From Paracoccus endophyticus (GTDB lineage: Bacteria > Pseudomonadota > Alphaproteobacteria > Rhodobacterales > Rhodobacteraceae), in NCBI RefSeq assembly GCF_003286075.1, contig NZ_QLUV01000001.1, forward strand, positions 434,001 through 498,000: DNA of 64,000 nucleotides, given 5' to 3'. Below, one piece after another: positions 24,781-33,613 of the stretch. The notes beneath the pieces are model-generated. The model was not told where the DNA came from and ran no database searches. It was given only the letters and a program-made list of their open reading frames with translations. Both the position numbers and the translations under genes were made by a program. Numbering within the stretch: position 1 is the first letter of the stretch; every line of letters begins with the position of its first letter.

Positions 24781-26643
24781 ATGGCGCGAATCCACATAAA
24801 TCTTAACGATTACGCGATCACTGTTGCTCTGCGCAGGGTGGTTTTGCTTGTCGCATGTGTTGCAGGGATGCCGCTGGCAAGCCTTGGCGCGCCGGCCCAT
24901 GCCATTGCAATGTATGGCGAACCCGGTTTGCCACAGGGCTTCTCTCATCTGCCCTACGCCAACCCCGAGGCCCCCGGCGGAGGGGTGATTCGGCTGGCCG
25001 AGCCCGGAACCTTCGATTCGCTGAAGCCCTGGGTTCTGAAAGGCAACCCCGTCTGGGCGGTCGGCACCCATGTCGTGGAAACGCTGATGTTCCGGTCCAT
25101 CGACGAGCCGTTCACCCTGTACGGCCTGCTGGCCGAAAGCGTCGAGACGGACCCCGACCGCACCTGGGTCGAGTTCACGCTGCGCCCCCAGGCGCGGTTT
25201 TCCGACGGCACGCCGGTCACCGTCGAGGATGTGATGTGGTCGTTCGAGACGCTGGGGACGACCGGCCACCCGCGCTATCACGGGGCCTGGAAGAAGGTCG
25301 CCCGCATGGAGCAGACCGGCCCGCGCAGCGTGCGCCTGACATTCGCGGTGGCCGACCGCGAACTGCCGTTGCTGATGGGGCTGCGGCCCATCCTGAAAAA
25401 GGCGCAGTGGCAGGGGCAGGACTTCGGCGCCTCGGGGCTGGAGCCGCCGATCGGGTCCGGTCCCTATGTCGTCGAGCATGTCGATGCGGGGCGGTCGATC
25501 ACCTTTCGCCGCGATCCCGACTACTGGGGCAACGACCTGCCGGTGAACCGCGGGCTGAACAACCTGGATGTGATCCGCTACGACTATTTCGGCGACACCG
25601 CCGCCATGTTCGAGGCGTTCAAGGCCGGCGACGTGACCCTGTGGCGCGAGCTGAACGGCGCGCGCTGGGCCGGCGAGTACAATTTTCCCGCGGTGACGGA
25701 CGGGCGGGTGGTCAAGGACGAGATTCCCCACCGCCGCCCCTCGGGGATCATGGGGCTGGTGATGAACAGCCGCGCCCCGGTGTTCGCGGACTGGCGCGTC
25801 CGGCAGGCGATGATCGAGGCGTTCAACTTCCGCTTCATCAACAGGACGCTGACCGGGGGCACCGATCCGCGCATCACCAGCTATTTCTCGAACTCGCCTC
25901 TGGCGATGCAGCCGGGTCCGGCGACAGGCCGGGTGGCCGAGCTGCTGGCGCCGTCCGCCGCCGACCTGCCGCCCGGCACGATCGAGGGCTATGCCCTGCC
26001 CGAGGGCGCCGAGCGGTCGCTGGACCGCAAGGGCATCCGCGCCGCCATGGCGCTGCTGGAACAGGCCGGCTGGACCGTCCGGGACGGCCGGCTGGCGAAC
26101 GCCGCGGGCGAGCCGTTCCGGTTCGAGATCCTGCTGAACCAGTCGGGCAGCGCCATGCGGTCGGGCAGCGAGGTCCAGAAGATCGTCGACATCTACCTCG
26201 AGGCGCTGAAGCCCCTGGGCATCACCCCGCGCGTCACGCTGCTGGACAGCGCGCAATACGTCCAGCGGACCAACAGCTTCGCCTTTGACATGACCTGGTA
26301 CGAACGCGGCCTGTCGCTGTCGCCGGGCAACGAGCAGGCGCTGTACTGGGGGTCGGCCAGCGCCACCGAGCCGGGCAGCAAGAACTGGATGGGCCTGCAA
26401 AGTCCTGCCGTGGACGCGATGATCGAGGCCATGGTCAACGCCACCTCGGCCGAGGATCACGCGGCGGCCGTGCAGGCGCTGGACCGCATCCTGACGGCAG
26501 GGCGCCATGTCATCCCGGTGTCCTTCTCGCCCGTCAGCCGGATCGCCCATGCGGCCAACCTGCACCACCCGGCGCGCCTGCCCGCCTATGGGGACTGGCC
26601 CGGCTTCATGCCCGAGACCTGGTGGGCCGACCCGCCCCGGTGA
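24781..26643 (+). CDS. Extracellular solute-binding protein, family 5 (YejA-like)
   Basis: Periplasmic receptor for peptides or related compounds. 620 residues. Signal peptide: charged start then VVLLVACVAGMPLASLGAPAHA. The mature start AIAMYGEPGLPQGFSHLPYANPEAPGGGVIRLAEPGTFDSLKPW is typical of the YejA/microcin-C type subgroup, as are FRRDPDYWGNDLPVNRGLNNLDVIRYDYFGD and the C-terminal FMPETWWADPPR. No permease genes (yejBEF) follow, so its membrane partners are elsewhere. Start choice is somewhat open: ATG 24781 has only a GGGGG tract upstream. Confidence 0.93.
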   Translation: MARIHINLNDYAITVALRRVVLLVACVAGMPLASLGAPAHAIAMYGEPGLPQGFSHLPYANPEAPGGGVIRLAEPGTFDSLKPWVLKGNPVWAVGTHVVETLMFRSIDEPFTLYGLLAESVETDPDRTWVEFTLRPQARFSDGTPVTVEDVMWSFETLGTTGHPRYHGAWKKVARMEQTGPRSVRLTFAVADRELPLLMGLRPILKKAQWQGQDFGASGLEPPIGSGPYVVEHVDAGRSITFRRDPDYWGNDLPVNRGLNNLDVIRYDYFGDTAAMFEAFKAGDVTLWRELNGARWAGEYNFPAVTDGRVVKDEIPHRRPSGIMGLVMNSRAPVFADWRVRQAMIEAFNFRFINRTLTGGTDPRITSYFSNSPLAMQPGPATGRVAELLAPSAADLPPGTIEGYALPEGAERSLDRKGIRAAMALLEQAGWTVRDGRLANAAGEPFRFEILLNQSGSAMRSGSEVQKIVDIYLEALKPLGITPRVTLLDSAQYVQRTNSFAFDMTWYERGLSLSPGNEQALYWGSASATEPGSKNWMGLQSPAVDAMIEAMVNATSAEDHAAAVQALDRILTAGRHVIPVSFSPVSRIAHAANLHHPARLPAYGDWPGFMPETWWADPPR

Positions 26644-26755
26644 CAACGCAGGCCGATGGGCGCAGGCTGGCAGGCGGGAACCACCACACGCAGCCGTTGT
26701 TTCCGCCATGGACGATGGCCCGCCGCCATCAGGGACACAAAGGGGATGACCGCCG

Positions 26756-27097
26756 ATGAAATGGGCGCATGTGCAGCAGAACTGGTCCGCCTTCTACGAG
26801 GCGATCAAGGAGAAATGGGACGCCGTGGACGAGGCCGACCTGGACGAGATCGACGGCGACCAGCGCGCCTTCGTCGCCTATATCGCCGAGGTGAGCGGGC
26901 TTGAGCCGGCCGAGGCGCGCGACGAGATCCGAGAATGGCTGACCGGCGAGATCCCGTCCGATGTCGTCATGGACCCCATCCACGACAACCACTCGATCGC
27001 GCTGTCGTCCAAATACGTGGGCGAGGGCGAGGACGAGTTTTCCGACGATGCCCGCTTCGGCGACGACGACGACTATCCCGACGACGGCGACCGCTAG
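26756..27097 (+). CDS. CsbD-like small acidic protein
   Basis: 113 residues. The N-terminal half, MKWAHVQQNWSAFYEAIKEKWDAVDEADLDEIDGD, follows the CsbD-like stress-protein pattern (Trp-x6-Trp...Trp, then a helix-turn-helix of acidic character). The C-terminal tail is highly acidic (EGEDEFSDD... DDDDYPDDGD). CsbD-like proteins are induced in general stress and their biochemical role is not known. Unusual for the family is the length, almost twice the usual 60-70 residues, with an added EVSGLEPAEARDEIREWL segment. Ends convergent with the DUF2794 gene. Confidence 0.75.
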   Translation: MKWAHVQQNWSAFYEAIKEKWDAVDEADLDEIDGDQRAFVAYIAEVSGLEPAEARDEIREWLTGEIPSDVVMDPIHDNHSIALSSKYVGEGEDEFSDDARFGDDDDYPDDGDR

Positions 27098-27128
27098 GGC
27101 CGCCACCAGACCGCCGCGCAGGCGCCGG

Positions 27129-27473
27129 TCAGACGGGACGGATCAGCTTGCGTTCCAGAACCCGCAGCACGACCCCCAGGTCGTGCCCGCGGCGCAGGAT
27201 GCGCCCGTCCATGCCCACCACCGCATACATCCCCTGCGCCCCGCGCAGGCGGGGCCGCTTCTCGATGCGATAGATCGGGGTCTCGGCGGCGCGGCGAAAG
27301 ACCGAGAACACCGCCACCTCGCGCAGGAACGACAGCCCATAGTCGCGCCATTCCCCGGCGGCGACCATCCGGCCATAGACCGACAGGATCACCCCCAGCT
27401 CGCGCCGGTCAAAGGCCACAACGTCAGGGGCATCAGGGGCGGGCGCGGGCGTGACAGGCGGCTGGATCGTCAT
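27129..27473 (-). CDS. DUF2794 family protein
   Basis: 114-residue alphaproteobacterial protein of unknown role. The core VAFDRRELGVILSVYGRMVAAGEWRDYGLSFLREVAVFSVFRRAAETPIYRIEK, followed by RRGHDLGVVLRVLERK, matches the DUF2794 signature very closely. The first 20 residues are Pro-rich and disordered. No signal peptide or membrane segment. Monocistronic in appearance, convergent with the CsbD-like gene. Confidence 0.92.
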   Translation of the reverse strand: MTIQPPVTPAPAPDAPDVVAFDRRELGVILSVYGRMVAAGEWRDYGLSFLREVAVFSVFRRAAETPIYRIEKRPRLRGAQGMYAVVGMDGRILRRGHDLGVVLRVLERKLIRPV

Positions 27474-27548
27474 GACGCGATGGTGACAGGCTCGCGCGCG
27501 TCGATCAACCGGCCTGTCGCGGGGCCTGCAACCGGCCCCGCGGCGAAC

Positions 27549-27830
27549 TCAGTAGCAGCCGACCTTGGCGATGCGGCCGTCCGCGCCGACCTCGACGTTC
27601 AGGCGTTCGGGCCGGAAATCCATCGTGACCGGATCGCTGGGGCCGATCACCCGGCTGCCGGCGGGCAGCAGCATGCTCTGCAGCACGGATTGCGGCTGGC
27701 CGACCAGCCCTTGCAGGGCCTGCGCCTTGCACAGGTCGGCCTCCTCTGGCGGGGTCGCGGGCGGCGGCGGCACGCAGGCAGCCAGCAGGACCAAGGGGAT
27801 AACGGCAAACAGTCGGGTCATGGCGATCAT
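27549..27830 (-). CDS. Peptidase-inhibitor I78-family lipoprotein (second copy)
   Basis: 93 residues starting at the ATG at 27830, which overlaps the stop of the upstream homologue (ATGA). Lipoprotein signal MTRLFAVIPLVLLAAC with lipobox cysteine, then CKAQALQGLVGQPQSVL and the diagnostic I78 stretch PAGSRVIGPSDPVTMDF followed by RPERLNVEVGADGRIAKVGC. Members of this family inhibit serine proteases such as elastase. A membrane-anchored inhibitor facing the periplasm would protect envelope proteins; the link to the secreted proteases in this genome is speculative. Confidence 0.85.
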   Translation of the reverse strand: MIAMTRLFAVIPLVLLAACVPPPPATPPEEADLCKAQALQGLVGQPQSVLQSMLLPAGSRVIGPSDPVTMDFRPERLNVEVGADGRIAKVGCY

Positions 27831-28162
27831 CCGCAATCGATGTTCTGGATACGGCCCGCGGCGTCCAGCCGGAACACGATCCGCAGCGGGTCGTATTCCT
27901 GCGGCTCGATCCCGCGGTATTCGACGACACGGTACTGGCGCGTGATGCCCAGCGTCGGGATGACGGTGCCCGGCTGGCCCAGGGCCGCGACATAATCCCC
28001 GGCGTGGCAGGCATCGGGTTCGCGCGACTGCAATCCCGCGACACCCGTGACGGGCATGGCGACCGGGGCGGGATCGACCACGACCACCGGATCGGGAGAG
28101 GGCGCGGGCACGCAGGCCGCAAGCGACGTTGCCGCCAGGGTGACTAGGATCAGGGTCTTCAT
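27827..28162 (-). CDS. Peptidase-inhibitor I78-like lipoprotein (first copy)
   Basis: 111 residues with lipoprotein signal MKTLILVTLAATSLAAC. After a Pro/Val-rich linker comes ACHAGDYVAALGQPGTVIPTLGITRQYRVVEYRGIEPQEYDPLRIVFRLDAAGRIQNIDCG, which aligns by eye with the I78 fold of the next gene, more divergently (Tyr/Glu in place of the PSDPVTMDF loop). Translationally coupled to the second copy. Probably a duplicated pair that has drifted; inhibition of a particular protease is not shown. Confidence 0.78.
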   Translation of the reverse strand: MKTLILVTLAATSLAACVPAPSPDPVVVVDPAPVAMPVTGVAGLQSREPDACHAGDYVAALGQPGTVIPTLGITRQYRVVEYRGIEPQEYDPLRIVFRLDAAGRIQNIDCG

Positions 28163-28375
28163 GGGTCTATCGTTCGTCCGTCGGCGGATTCTGGTGTTCT
28201 GATCTCATAGCAGGGCCGCGCGGGCGGCGGAACGGGGCGCGGACGCGCGGCCCGCGACGCGCCGGGGATGTTGCGCCCGTGCATCGGCCCGGGGGCGCAT
28301 TGCCCGCGGTTGGCAATCCGCGGCGACTGTGCATGATGGCTGCGATCCTTGTCGCACAGCATTGTGGGGTTATCC

Positions 28376-29791
28376 ATGTCGTCGTTCCGCGCCTCTGTCG
28401 AGCAGATGTTCACCCACGCAGCCAGTCTGCTGGACCTGCCGCCGGGGCTCGAGGAAAAGATCCGGGTCTGCAACTCGACCTATACCGTCCGCTTCGGGGT
28501 GCGGCTGCGGGGCGCGATCCACACCTTCGTCGGCTATCGCTCGGTCCATTCCGAGCATCACGAGCCGGTCAAGGGCGGCATCCGTTATGCGATGAACGTC
28601 GATCAGGACGAGGTCGAGGCGCTGGCCGCGCTGATGACGTACAAATGCGCGCTGGTCGAGCTGCCCTTCGGCGGGTCCAAGGGGGGGTTGCGGATCGACC
28701 CGCGCGCCTGGGACGAGGACGAGCTGGAACGCATCACCCGCCGCTTCACCTACGAGCTGTCGCGCCGGTCGCTGATCTCGCCCAGCCAGAACGTGCCCGC
28801 CCCCGACATGGGCACCGGCGAGCGCGAGATGGCCTGGATGGCCGACGCCTACAAGCGGCTGCACCCCGAGGACATCGACGCGCGCGCCTGCGTGACGGGC
28901 AAGCCGATCGGCTTCGGCGGCATCGCCGGGCGCATCGAGGCGACGGGGCGCGGCGTGCAGTACGCGCTGCGCGAGGTCTTCCGCACCCCCGCCGTGCTGA
29001 AGCAGGCGGGCCTGGACGGCACGCTGGACGGAAAGCGCGTCGTGGTGCAGGGCCTGGGCAACGTCGGCTTTCACGCCGCACGGTTCCTGTCCGAGGAGGA
29101 CGGCGCCCGCATCATCGCGGTGGCCGAACGCGACGGGGCGGTGATGAACCCGGCCGGGCTGAACATCGCCGACCTGCAGGCGCACCTGCGCGCGACCGGC
29201 GGCGTGCGCGACTTTCCCGGCGCCACGTTCGAGCCGGACGGAACCCGGGCGCTGGAACTGGACTGCGACATCCTGATCCCCGCCGCGCTGGAGGCGGTGA
29301 TCCACGAGGGGAACGCCGCCCGCATCCGCGCGCCCCTGATCGTCGAGGCCGCGAACGGCCCGATCACGGCCGAGGGCGACGCGATCCTGCGCGAGGCCGG
29401 CAAGGTCATCGTGCCCGACATGTACGCCAACGCCGGCGGCGTCACGGTCAGCTATTTCGAATGGGTCAAGAACCTGTCGCACATCAACTTCGGCCGCCTC
29501 GAACGCCGGCAGGAGGAGGCGCGCCATCACCTGCTCGTCGCGGAACTGGAACGCATGTCGGACGACCACAGCCTCGGCTGGACCCTGTCGGAAGGGTTCA
29601 AGCAGCGCTACCTGCGCGGCGCGGACGAACTGGAACTGGTGCGCTCGGGCCTGGACGACACGATGCGGGCGGCGTTCCAGCACATGGTCACGATCTGCGA
29701 CGCCGACGCGCGCGTGCCCGACCTGCGCACCGCGGCCTATATGGTGGCGATCCGGCGCATCGCGGCGACCTATCAGGCACTGGGGCTGTAA
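28376..29791 (+). CDS. gdhA: Glu/Leu/Phe/Val dehydrogenase family (glutamate dehydrogenase)
   Basis: Oxidative deamination of glutamate to 2-oxoglutarate or the reverse. 471 residues. Substrate/catalytic region: HHEPVKGGIRYAMNVDQDEVEALAALMTYKCALVELPFGGSKGG (Lys90 and Lys102 as the expected functional lysines); PAPDMGTGEREMAWM; then a Rossmann domain with VVVQGLGNVGFHAARFL and the EAANGPIT loop. Start chosen at ATG 28376, which fits the usual N-terminus; earlier in-frame ATG at 28349 adds nine residues. NAD versus NADP preference cannot be settled by eye. Single gene followed by tRNA-Gly. Confidence 0.92.
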   Translation: MSSFRASVEQMFTHAASLLDLPPGLEEKIRVCNSTYTVRFGVRLRGAIHTFVGYRSVHSEHHEPVKGGIRYAMNVDQDEVEALAALMTYKCALVELPFGGSKGGLRIDPRAWDEDELERITRRFTYELSRRSLISPSQNVPAPDMGTGEREMAWMADAYKRLHPEDIDARACVTGKPIGFGGIAGRIEATGRGVQYALREVFRTPAVLKQAGLDGTLDGKRVVVQGLGNVGFHAARFLSEEDGARIIAVAERDGAVMNPAGLNIADLQAHLRATGGVRDFPGATFEPDGTRALELDCDILIPAALEAVIHEGNAARIRAPLIVEAANGPITAEGDAILREAGKVIVPDMYANAGGVTVSYFEWVKNLSHINFGRLERRQEEARHHLLVAELERMSDDHSLGWTLSEGFKQRYLRGADELELVRSGLDDTMRAAFQHMVTICDADARVPDLRTAAYMVAIRRIAATYQALGL

Positions 29792-29850
29792 GGGCGGGCC
29801 GCCGCGCCGCTTGCGCGCCCCGCCCCGGATGCCCTATAGCTGCGGGCAGC

Positions 29851-29924
29851 GCGGGTGTAGCTCAATGGTAGAGCAGCAGCCTTCCAAGCTGAATACGTGG
29901 GTTCGATTCCCATCACCCGCTCCA
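29851..29924 (+). tRNA. tRNA-Gly, anticodon TCC
   Basis: Acceptor GCGGGTG pairs with CACCCGC; D-arm GCTCAATGGTAGAGC; anticodon loop CTTCCAA (anticodon TCC, reads GGA/GGG); T-arm TGGGTTCGATTCCCA; encoded CCA after discriminator T. 74 nt with CCA. Confidence 0.96.
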
Positions 29925-30010
29925 ACCGCGCGCCGGAACAACCGCCTGGCTTGGGGGGTTGAGCGCGCGGATGGCTGCGCGCATCGCGCAGGACCAGTGA
30001 AAGGGTGCCG

Positions 30011-30091
30011 ATGTCCCGCAATGCCCGCCAGCGCCTGTCGTTCTTTCTTCTGATCGGCGTGACGCTCTATGCTTCTCTCGTCGGCGGCTGA
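30011..30091 (+). CDS. Predicted 26-residue single-pass membrane peptide
   Basis: Short frame with ribosome site GAAAGGG nine bases upstream of ATG. The peptide begins MSRNARQRLSFFLLIGVTLY, a basic N-terminus followed by a hydrophobic helix, and ends ASLVGG. It lies just upstream of the XpaC-like gene (stop to next ATG 10 bp), so the two may be co-expressed. Third positions are GC-biased. Function unknown; too short to be sure it is translated. Confidence 0.5.
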   Translation: MSRNARQRLSFFLLIGVTLYASLVGG

Positions 30092-30101
30092 GGGGCGGCG
30101 C

Positions 30102-31073
30102 ATGGCACGACGTTTCCGCGGCCCCTTCTCGCCCGAGCCAGCGTCGCTGGACGGATCGCGCGACGCGGGGCCACAGGCCCTGCCGCGCCCCGCGCCCGGC
30201 GACCTGCGCCATCCCCACGAATCCCGCACCCGCTGGATCACGGCCGCCGCGGTGCCGTTCCTGCTGGGCGCGTTCTTCCAGGGCGACGCGATGGGGATGG
30301 CCACGAACCTGGCCGGATTCGGCATCACCGCCGCCGCGATGTGGCTGACGCGCGAGGGGTTGCAGGCCGAGGCCGCCTATGACGCCCGCCGCGTGGCCCG
30401 CCGCCCGGCGATCCCGCGCAAGCTGTTCGGCGGCATCCTGACCGGCCTGGGGCTGGCGGTGGGCGCGGCCGAGCCCGGGGCCTTCGCCGGCGCGGCGGTG
30501 CTGGGGCTGACCGGATCGGCGCTGCACTGGCTGGCCTTCGGCCCCGACCCCAGGCGCGACAAGGGGATGGAGGGGGTGGACGCCTTCCAGCAGGACCGTG
30601 CCGCCCGGATGGTCGCCGAGGCCGAGACGCGGCTGCGCGCCATGTCCGACGCCATCCTGCGCGTCGGCGACCGCCGCCTGGAAGCGCGGGTCGCGATGTT
30701 CGCCGCCACCGCGCGGGCGCTGTTCGACCGGGTCGAGCAGGACCCCGGCGACCTGACCGCTGCGCGCCGCTATCTGGGGGTCTATCTGCAGGGGGCGCGC
30801 GACGCCTCGGTCAAGTTCGCCGATCTGTACGTCCAGACCCGCGACGAAAAGGCCCGGCGGGATTACGAGCTGCTGCTCGACGACCTGGAGCGCAGCTTTT
30901 CCGCCCTGACCCAGCGGCTGCACGCCGGCGGGCGCACCGACATGGACATCGAGATCGAGGTCCTGCGCGACCGCCTTGCGCGCGAGGGCGTGCGCCCCGC
31001 CCTGGAGGATGACCGGGACCCGACCGCGGACGATCTGTTCCGCACCATCCTGCGCGACCCGACGCCGCGCTGA
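30102..31073 (+). CDS. XpaC-like (5-bromo-4-chloroindolyl phosphate hydrolysis) family protein
   Basis: 323 residues from the ATG at 30102. Two or three hydrophobic segments in the first half (WITAAAVPFLLGAFFQG, LAGFGITAAAMWL, LFGGILTGLGLAVGAAEPGAFAGAAVLGLTGSALHWLAFG), then a soluble helical domain with RLEARVAMFAATARALFDRVEQDPGDLTAARRYLGVYLQGARDASVKFADLY, the core of the XpaC family. Named after indolyl-phosphate hydrolysis in Bacillus, the true role is unclear; family members often neighbour TelA-like tellurite-resistance genes, but none is here. Its TGA is followed immediately by the ATG of truA. Confidence 0.85.
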   Translation: MARRFRGPFSPEPASLDGSRDAGPQALPRPAPGDLRHPHESRTRWITAAAVPFLLGAFFQGDAMGMATNLAGFGITAAAMWLTREGLQAEAAYDARRVARRPAIPRKLFGGILTGLGLAVGAAEPGAFAGAAVLGLTGSALHWLAFGPDPRRDKGMEGVDAFQQDRAARMVAEAETRLRAMSDAILRVGDRRLEARVAMFAATARALFDRVEQDPGDLTAARRYLGVYLQGARDASVKFADLYVQTRDEKARRDYELLLDDLERSFSALTQRLHAGGRTDMDIEIEVLRDRLAREGVRPALEDDRDPTADDLFRTILRDPTPR

Positions 31074-31862
31074 ATGCCCCGCTTTGCGCTGCGGATCGAA
31101 TACGACGGGGGACCGTTCGCGGGCTGGCAGGCGCAGGCCGACCTGCCGTCGGTGCAGGGTGCGGTCGAACGCGCGCTTGCGGCGCTGGACCGGGGCTTTG
31201 CCGCGGGCGCGCGGATCGCGGCCGCCGGGCGCACGGATGCGGGCGTCCACGCCACCGGACAGGTCGCGCACGCCGATCTGGTCCGCGACTGGGACCCGTT
31301 CCGGCTGGCGCAGGCGCTGAACTGGCACCTCAAGCCCGCGCCGGTCGCGATCCTGACGGCCGCGCGCGCGCCCGACACGTTCCACGCGCGCTTTTCGGCC
31401 ATCGCGCGGCATTATCTGTTCCGCCTGCTGGCCCGGCGCGCACCCGCCACCCACGACCGCGGGCTGGTCTGGCAGGTGGGCCAGCCGCTGGATGTCGCGG
31501 CCATGCGGCAGGGCGCGGCGCATCTGATCGGGCGGCATGACTTCACCACCTTCCGGTCGTCGATGTGCCAGTCGGCCAGCCCGGTCAAGACGCTGGACCG
31601 CATCGCGATCACGGCGCATGCGGTTCCCCACGGCACCGAATACCGCTTTGCCCTGTCGGCGCGGTCGTTCCTGCACAACCAGGTCCGGTCGATCGTGGGC
31701 ACGCTGGAACGGGTGGGCGCCGGGGCCTGGCCCGCCGACCGCGTCGCGCAGGCGCTGGCGGCGTGCGACCGTGCGGCCTGCGGGCCGGTCTGCCCGCCGC
31801 AGGGTCTGTACCTGACCGGCGTCGATTACCCCGACGATCCGTTCGGGGTCAGCGACGAATAG
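31074..31862 (+). CDS. truA: tRNA pseudouridine(38-40) synthase TruA
   Basis: Makes pseudouridine at tRNA positions 38-40 in the anticodon arm. 262 residues. Catalytic Asp55 lies in [15 protein letters not shown]; other family motifs are [34 protein letters not shown] and [14 protein letters not shown]. Start ATG follows the upstream stop without a gap. The gene ends beside an AT-richer pair of sugar genes on the other strand, so this stop marks a sharp composition boundary. Confidence 0.97.
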   Translation: MPRFALRIEYDGGPFAGWQAQADLPSVQGAVERALAALDRGFAAGARIAAAGRTDAGVHATGQVAHADLVRDWDPFRLAQALNWHLKPAPVAILTAARAPDTFHARFSAIARHYLFRLLARRAPATHDRGLVWQVGQPLDVAAMRQGAAHLIGRHDFTTFRSSMCQSASPVKTLDRIAITAHAVPHGTEYRFALSARSFLHNQVRSIVGTLERVGAGAWPADRVAQALAACDRAACGPVCPPQGLYLTGVDYPDDPFGVSDE

Positions 31863-31873
31863 AATAGCGGAAA

Positions 31874-32833
31874 CTAGCTGGTCGCTTCCTGACCTGTCAT
31901 CGACGACCAAAGACTACGCAAGCCAGTTTCAATATCTATCAGGGTCGAAAAGCCTAGATGCGTCCTTGCCAGACGCAGGCATCCATACGACAGCATGACA
32001 TCACCATGTCGCGCAGCAGCGTAATGAATCTCATTCTGTTCCCGCCCGGAGATAATATCAAGAATATCCGCGACTTGCCGGACGGTAGTCGCTGTGCCAG
32101 TGCACAGGTTGAACACAGCCGGCCTTCGGGATGTTCCCAGATAACTTCCCGCCCGGATTATTCCTTCGACAATGTCGTCGACATGAATGAAATCCCGGCT
32201 TTGCAATCCCTGGCCAAAGATCGTATGTGGAGAATTAGCAATGCGGTTCGCCGTGAATTTAGTAATGACGCCCGCGTAAGGAGACGTTAAATCCTGTCGC
32301 GCACCATAGACATTGAAGAATCTAAGGCCAACGGTTGGAAGTCCGTAAGCTTCAGCCATCGCGCGGGCCTGATGCTCGCAACCAAGTTTATCGGCGGCAT
32401 AGGCGGACACGGGCATCGGCGTACAAGTTTCCTGACAGAAACCGTGCGGCTGGTTTCCATACACCGCCGCTGACGAGGCATAGACAACGGGAATATTGCC
32501 GGCCCGCGCTGCCGCGTGAAATACATTCATCGCGCCAATCAGATTGACCTTGTGACTTCCGAACCAATTTAGGGTGCATTCCTGCACTGAAACAATCGCT
32601 GCAAGATGAACAATACTGTCCACCTGCGCAACGACATCAGCCAAAAGATCGGTATCCAATATGTCACCGACAATTAGCCTTGCGCTCTTGTCAATATTCG
32701 ATCTTTTCCCGGCAGAAAGATTGTCATAGACAATGACATCTTCGCCGTCTGCCACAAGGCGGTCGACAAGATGGCTGCCGACGAACCCGGCGCCACCCGT
32801 CACCAGTACCCTTCTGGTCAAGCGTTTCTCCAC
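31874..32833 (-). CDS. NAD-dependent epimerase/dehydratase (UDP-glucose 4-epimerase-like), acquired
   Basis: Extended SDR acting on nucleotide sugars. 319 residues: VLVTGGAGFVGSHLVDRL cofactor loop (about 9-26), VYDNLSAG, HLAAIVSVQEC, YASSAAVYG with catalytic Ser, the YxxxK site in VSAYAADKLG, RFFNVYGARQD, and SRDFIHVDDIVEGI. This pattern is that of GalE-like UDP-hexose 4-epimerases of surface polysaccharide clusters; substrate not resolvable. Base composition is about half A+T, unlike the GC-rich flanks, with more mixed codon use, indicating transfer. Forms a two-gene unit with the sugar transferase, 33 bp apart. Confidence 0.9.
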   Translation of the reverse strand: MEKRLTRRVLVTGGAGFVGSHLVDRLVADGEDVIVYDNLSAGKRSNIDKSARLIVGDILDTDLLADVVAQVDSIVHLAAIVSVQECTLNWFGSHKVNLIGAMNVFHAAARAGNIPVVYASSAAVYGNQPHGFCQETCTPMPVSAYAADKLGCEHQARAMAEAYGLPTVGLRFFNVYGARQDLTSPYAGVITKFTANRIANSPHTIFGQGLQSRDFIHVDDIVEGIIRAGSYLGTSRRPAVFNLCTGTATTVRQVADILDIISGREQNEIHYAAARHGDVMLSYGCLRLARTHLGFSTLIDIETGLRSLWSSMTGQEATS

Positions 32834-32866
32834 ATTCCTATAAGCGGCTGTCTGACTCGATGCAGA

Positions 32867-33613
32867 TCAACTGCGGCCCCTGCGACGGATGCGCTCGTCC
32901 TTTTGCGTTATCACGATCAATAGGGTCCTCCACATGATCCATAAATCCAACGGCAGAGACTGGTTTCTCTGATAAATCATGTCAAGTTTCAGTTTGGTCG
33001 GAAGGCATCGCCGCGAATACGCCGCCTCGGTCGCGTCAGCTGTCTTGCACCGGGCCAGAATGCGCGCCTCGTGTCGATGATAGATCAGTGTTGCCAGTCC
33101 AGTGACGCCGGGGGGACACCTTAACACCTGACCGTAAGCTTCGGGAAAGCGATCTACATATTCCCGAATGGTGGGGCGTGGTCCGACAAAGCTCATATCG
33201 CCTTTCAAGATGTTGAACAGCTGCGGCAGCTCGTCGATCCGGCTGCGTCGCAGGAAATGACCAAGAGGTGTGATCCGCCAGTGTTTGTGCGCGCCTGTCA
33301 CCCCGGAATCGTCGTCGATCAGCGTCATGGTGCGGAACTTGAGCAGGCGGAACGGCTCGGACGGCGCGCGCATCCGATCGGACACGTAGAGCACCGGCCG
33401 CCCCTGCGCCACCGCCAGCGCGATCGCGACCGAAAGCATCACGACGGACAGCGGGATCAGAAGGCACAGCGCAAGGGTCACGTCGAACAGCCGCTTTCCG
33501 GCCGTCATCCCGATGGCGCGGCTGCCCGGGCGCGCCGACCAGAGTCCACGCGGGCGGGCCAAGCGGTGAAGCTCGCTCGCCTCCAGTGTTTCCCAGTCGT
33601 GGTGAATCGTCAC
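32867..33613 (-). CDS. Undecaprenyl-phosphate sugar phosphotransferase (bacterial sugar transferase)
   Basis: Membrane enzyme that loads the first sugar-phosphate on undecaprenyl phosphate to begin a surface polysaccharide. Core features: KRLFDVTLALCLLIPLSVVMLSVAIALAV membrane hairpin, VLYVSDRMRAPSEPFRLLKFRTM, the catalytic-region RRSRIDELPQLFNILKGDMSFVGPRP, and a C-terminal LWIMWRTLLIVI. Start is uncertain: GTG 33613 (248 residues, GAGCAGG upstream) or ATG 33508 (213 residues, weak ribosome site). The frame extending to 34285 is antisense to the stress gene and not used. Lower GC than its flanks. No further polysaccharide genes adjoin, so this is a small, isolated module. Confidence 0.88.
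   Translation of the reverse strand: MTIHHDWETLEASELHRLARPRGLWSARPGSRAIGMTAGKRLFDVTLALCLLIPLSVVMLSVAIALAVAQGRPVLYVSDRMRAPSEPFRLLKFRTMTLIDDDSGVTGAHKHWRITPLGHFLRRSRIDELPQLFNILKGDMSFVGPRPTIREYVDRFPEAYGQVLRCPPGVTGLATLIYHRHEARILARCKTADATEAAYSRRCLPTKLKLDMIYQRNQSLPLDLWIMWRTLLIVITQKDERIRRRGRS

Noticed and set aside
24622..26709. 695-codon minus-strand frame over the solute-binding gene
   Set aside because: Antisense shadow of the plus-strand family-5 binding protein; only its last ~30 codons lie outside that gene.
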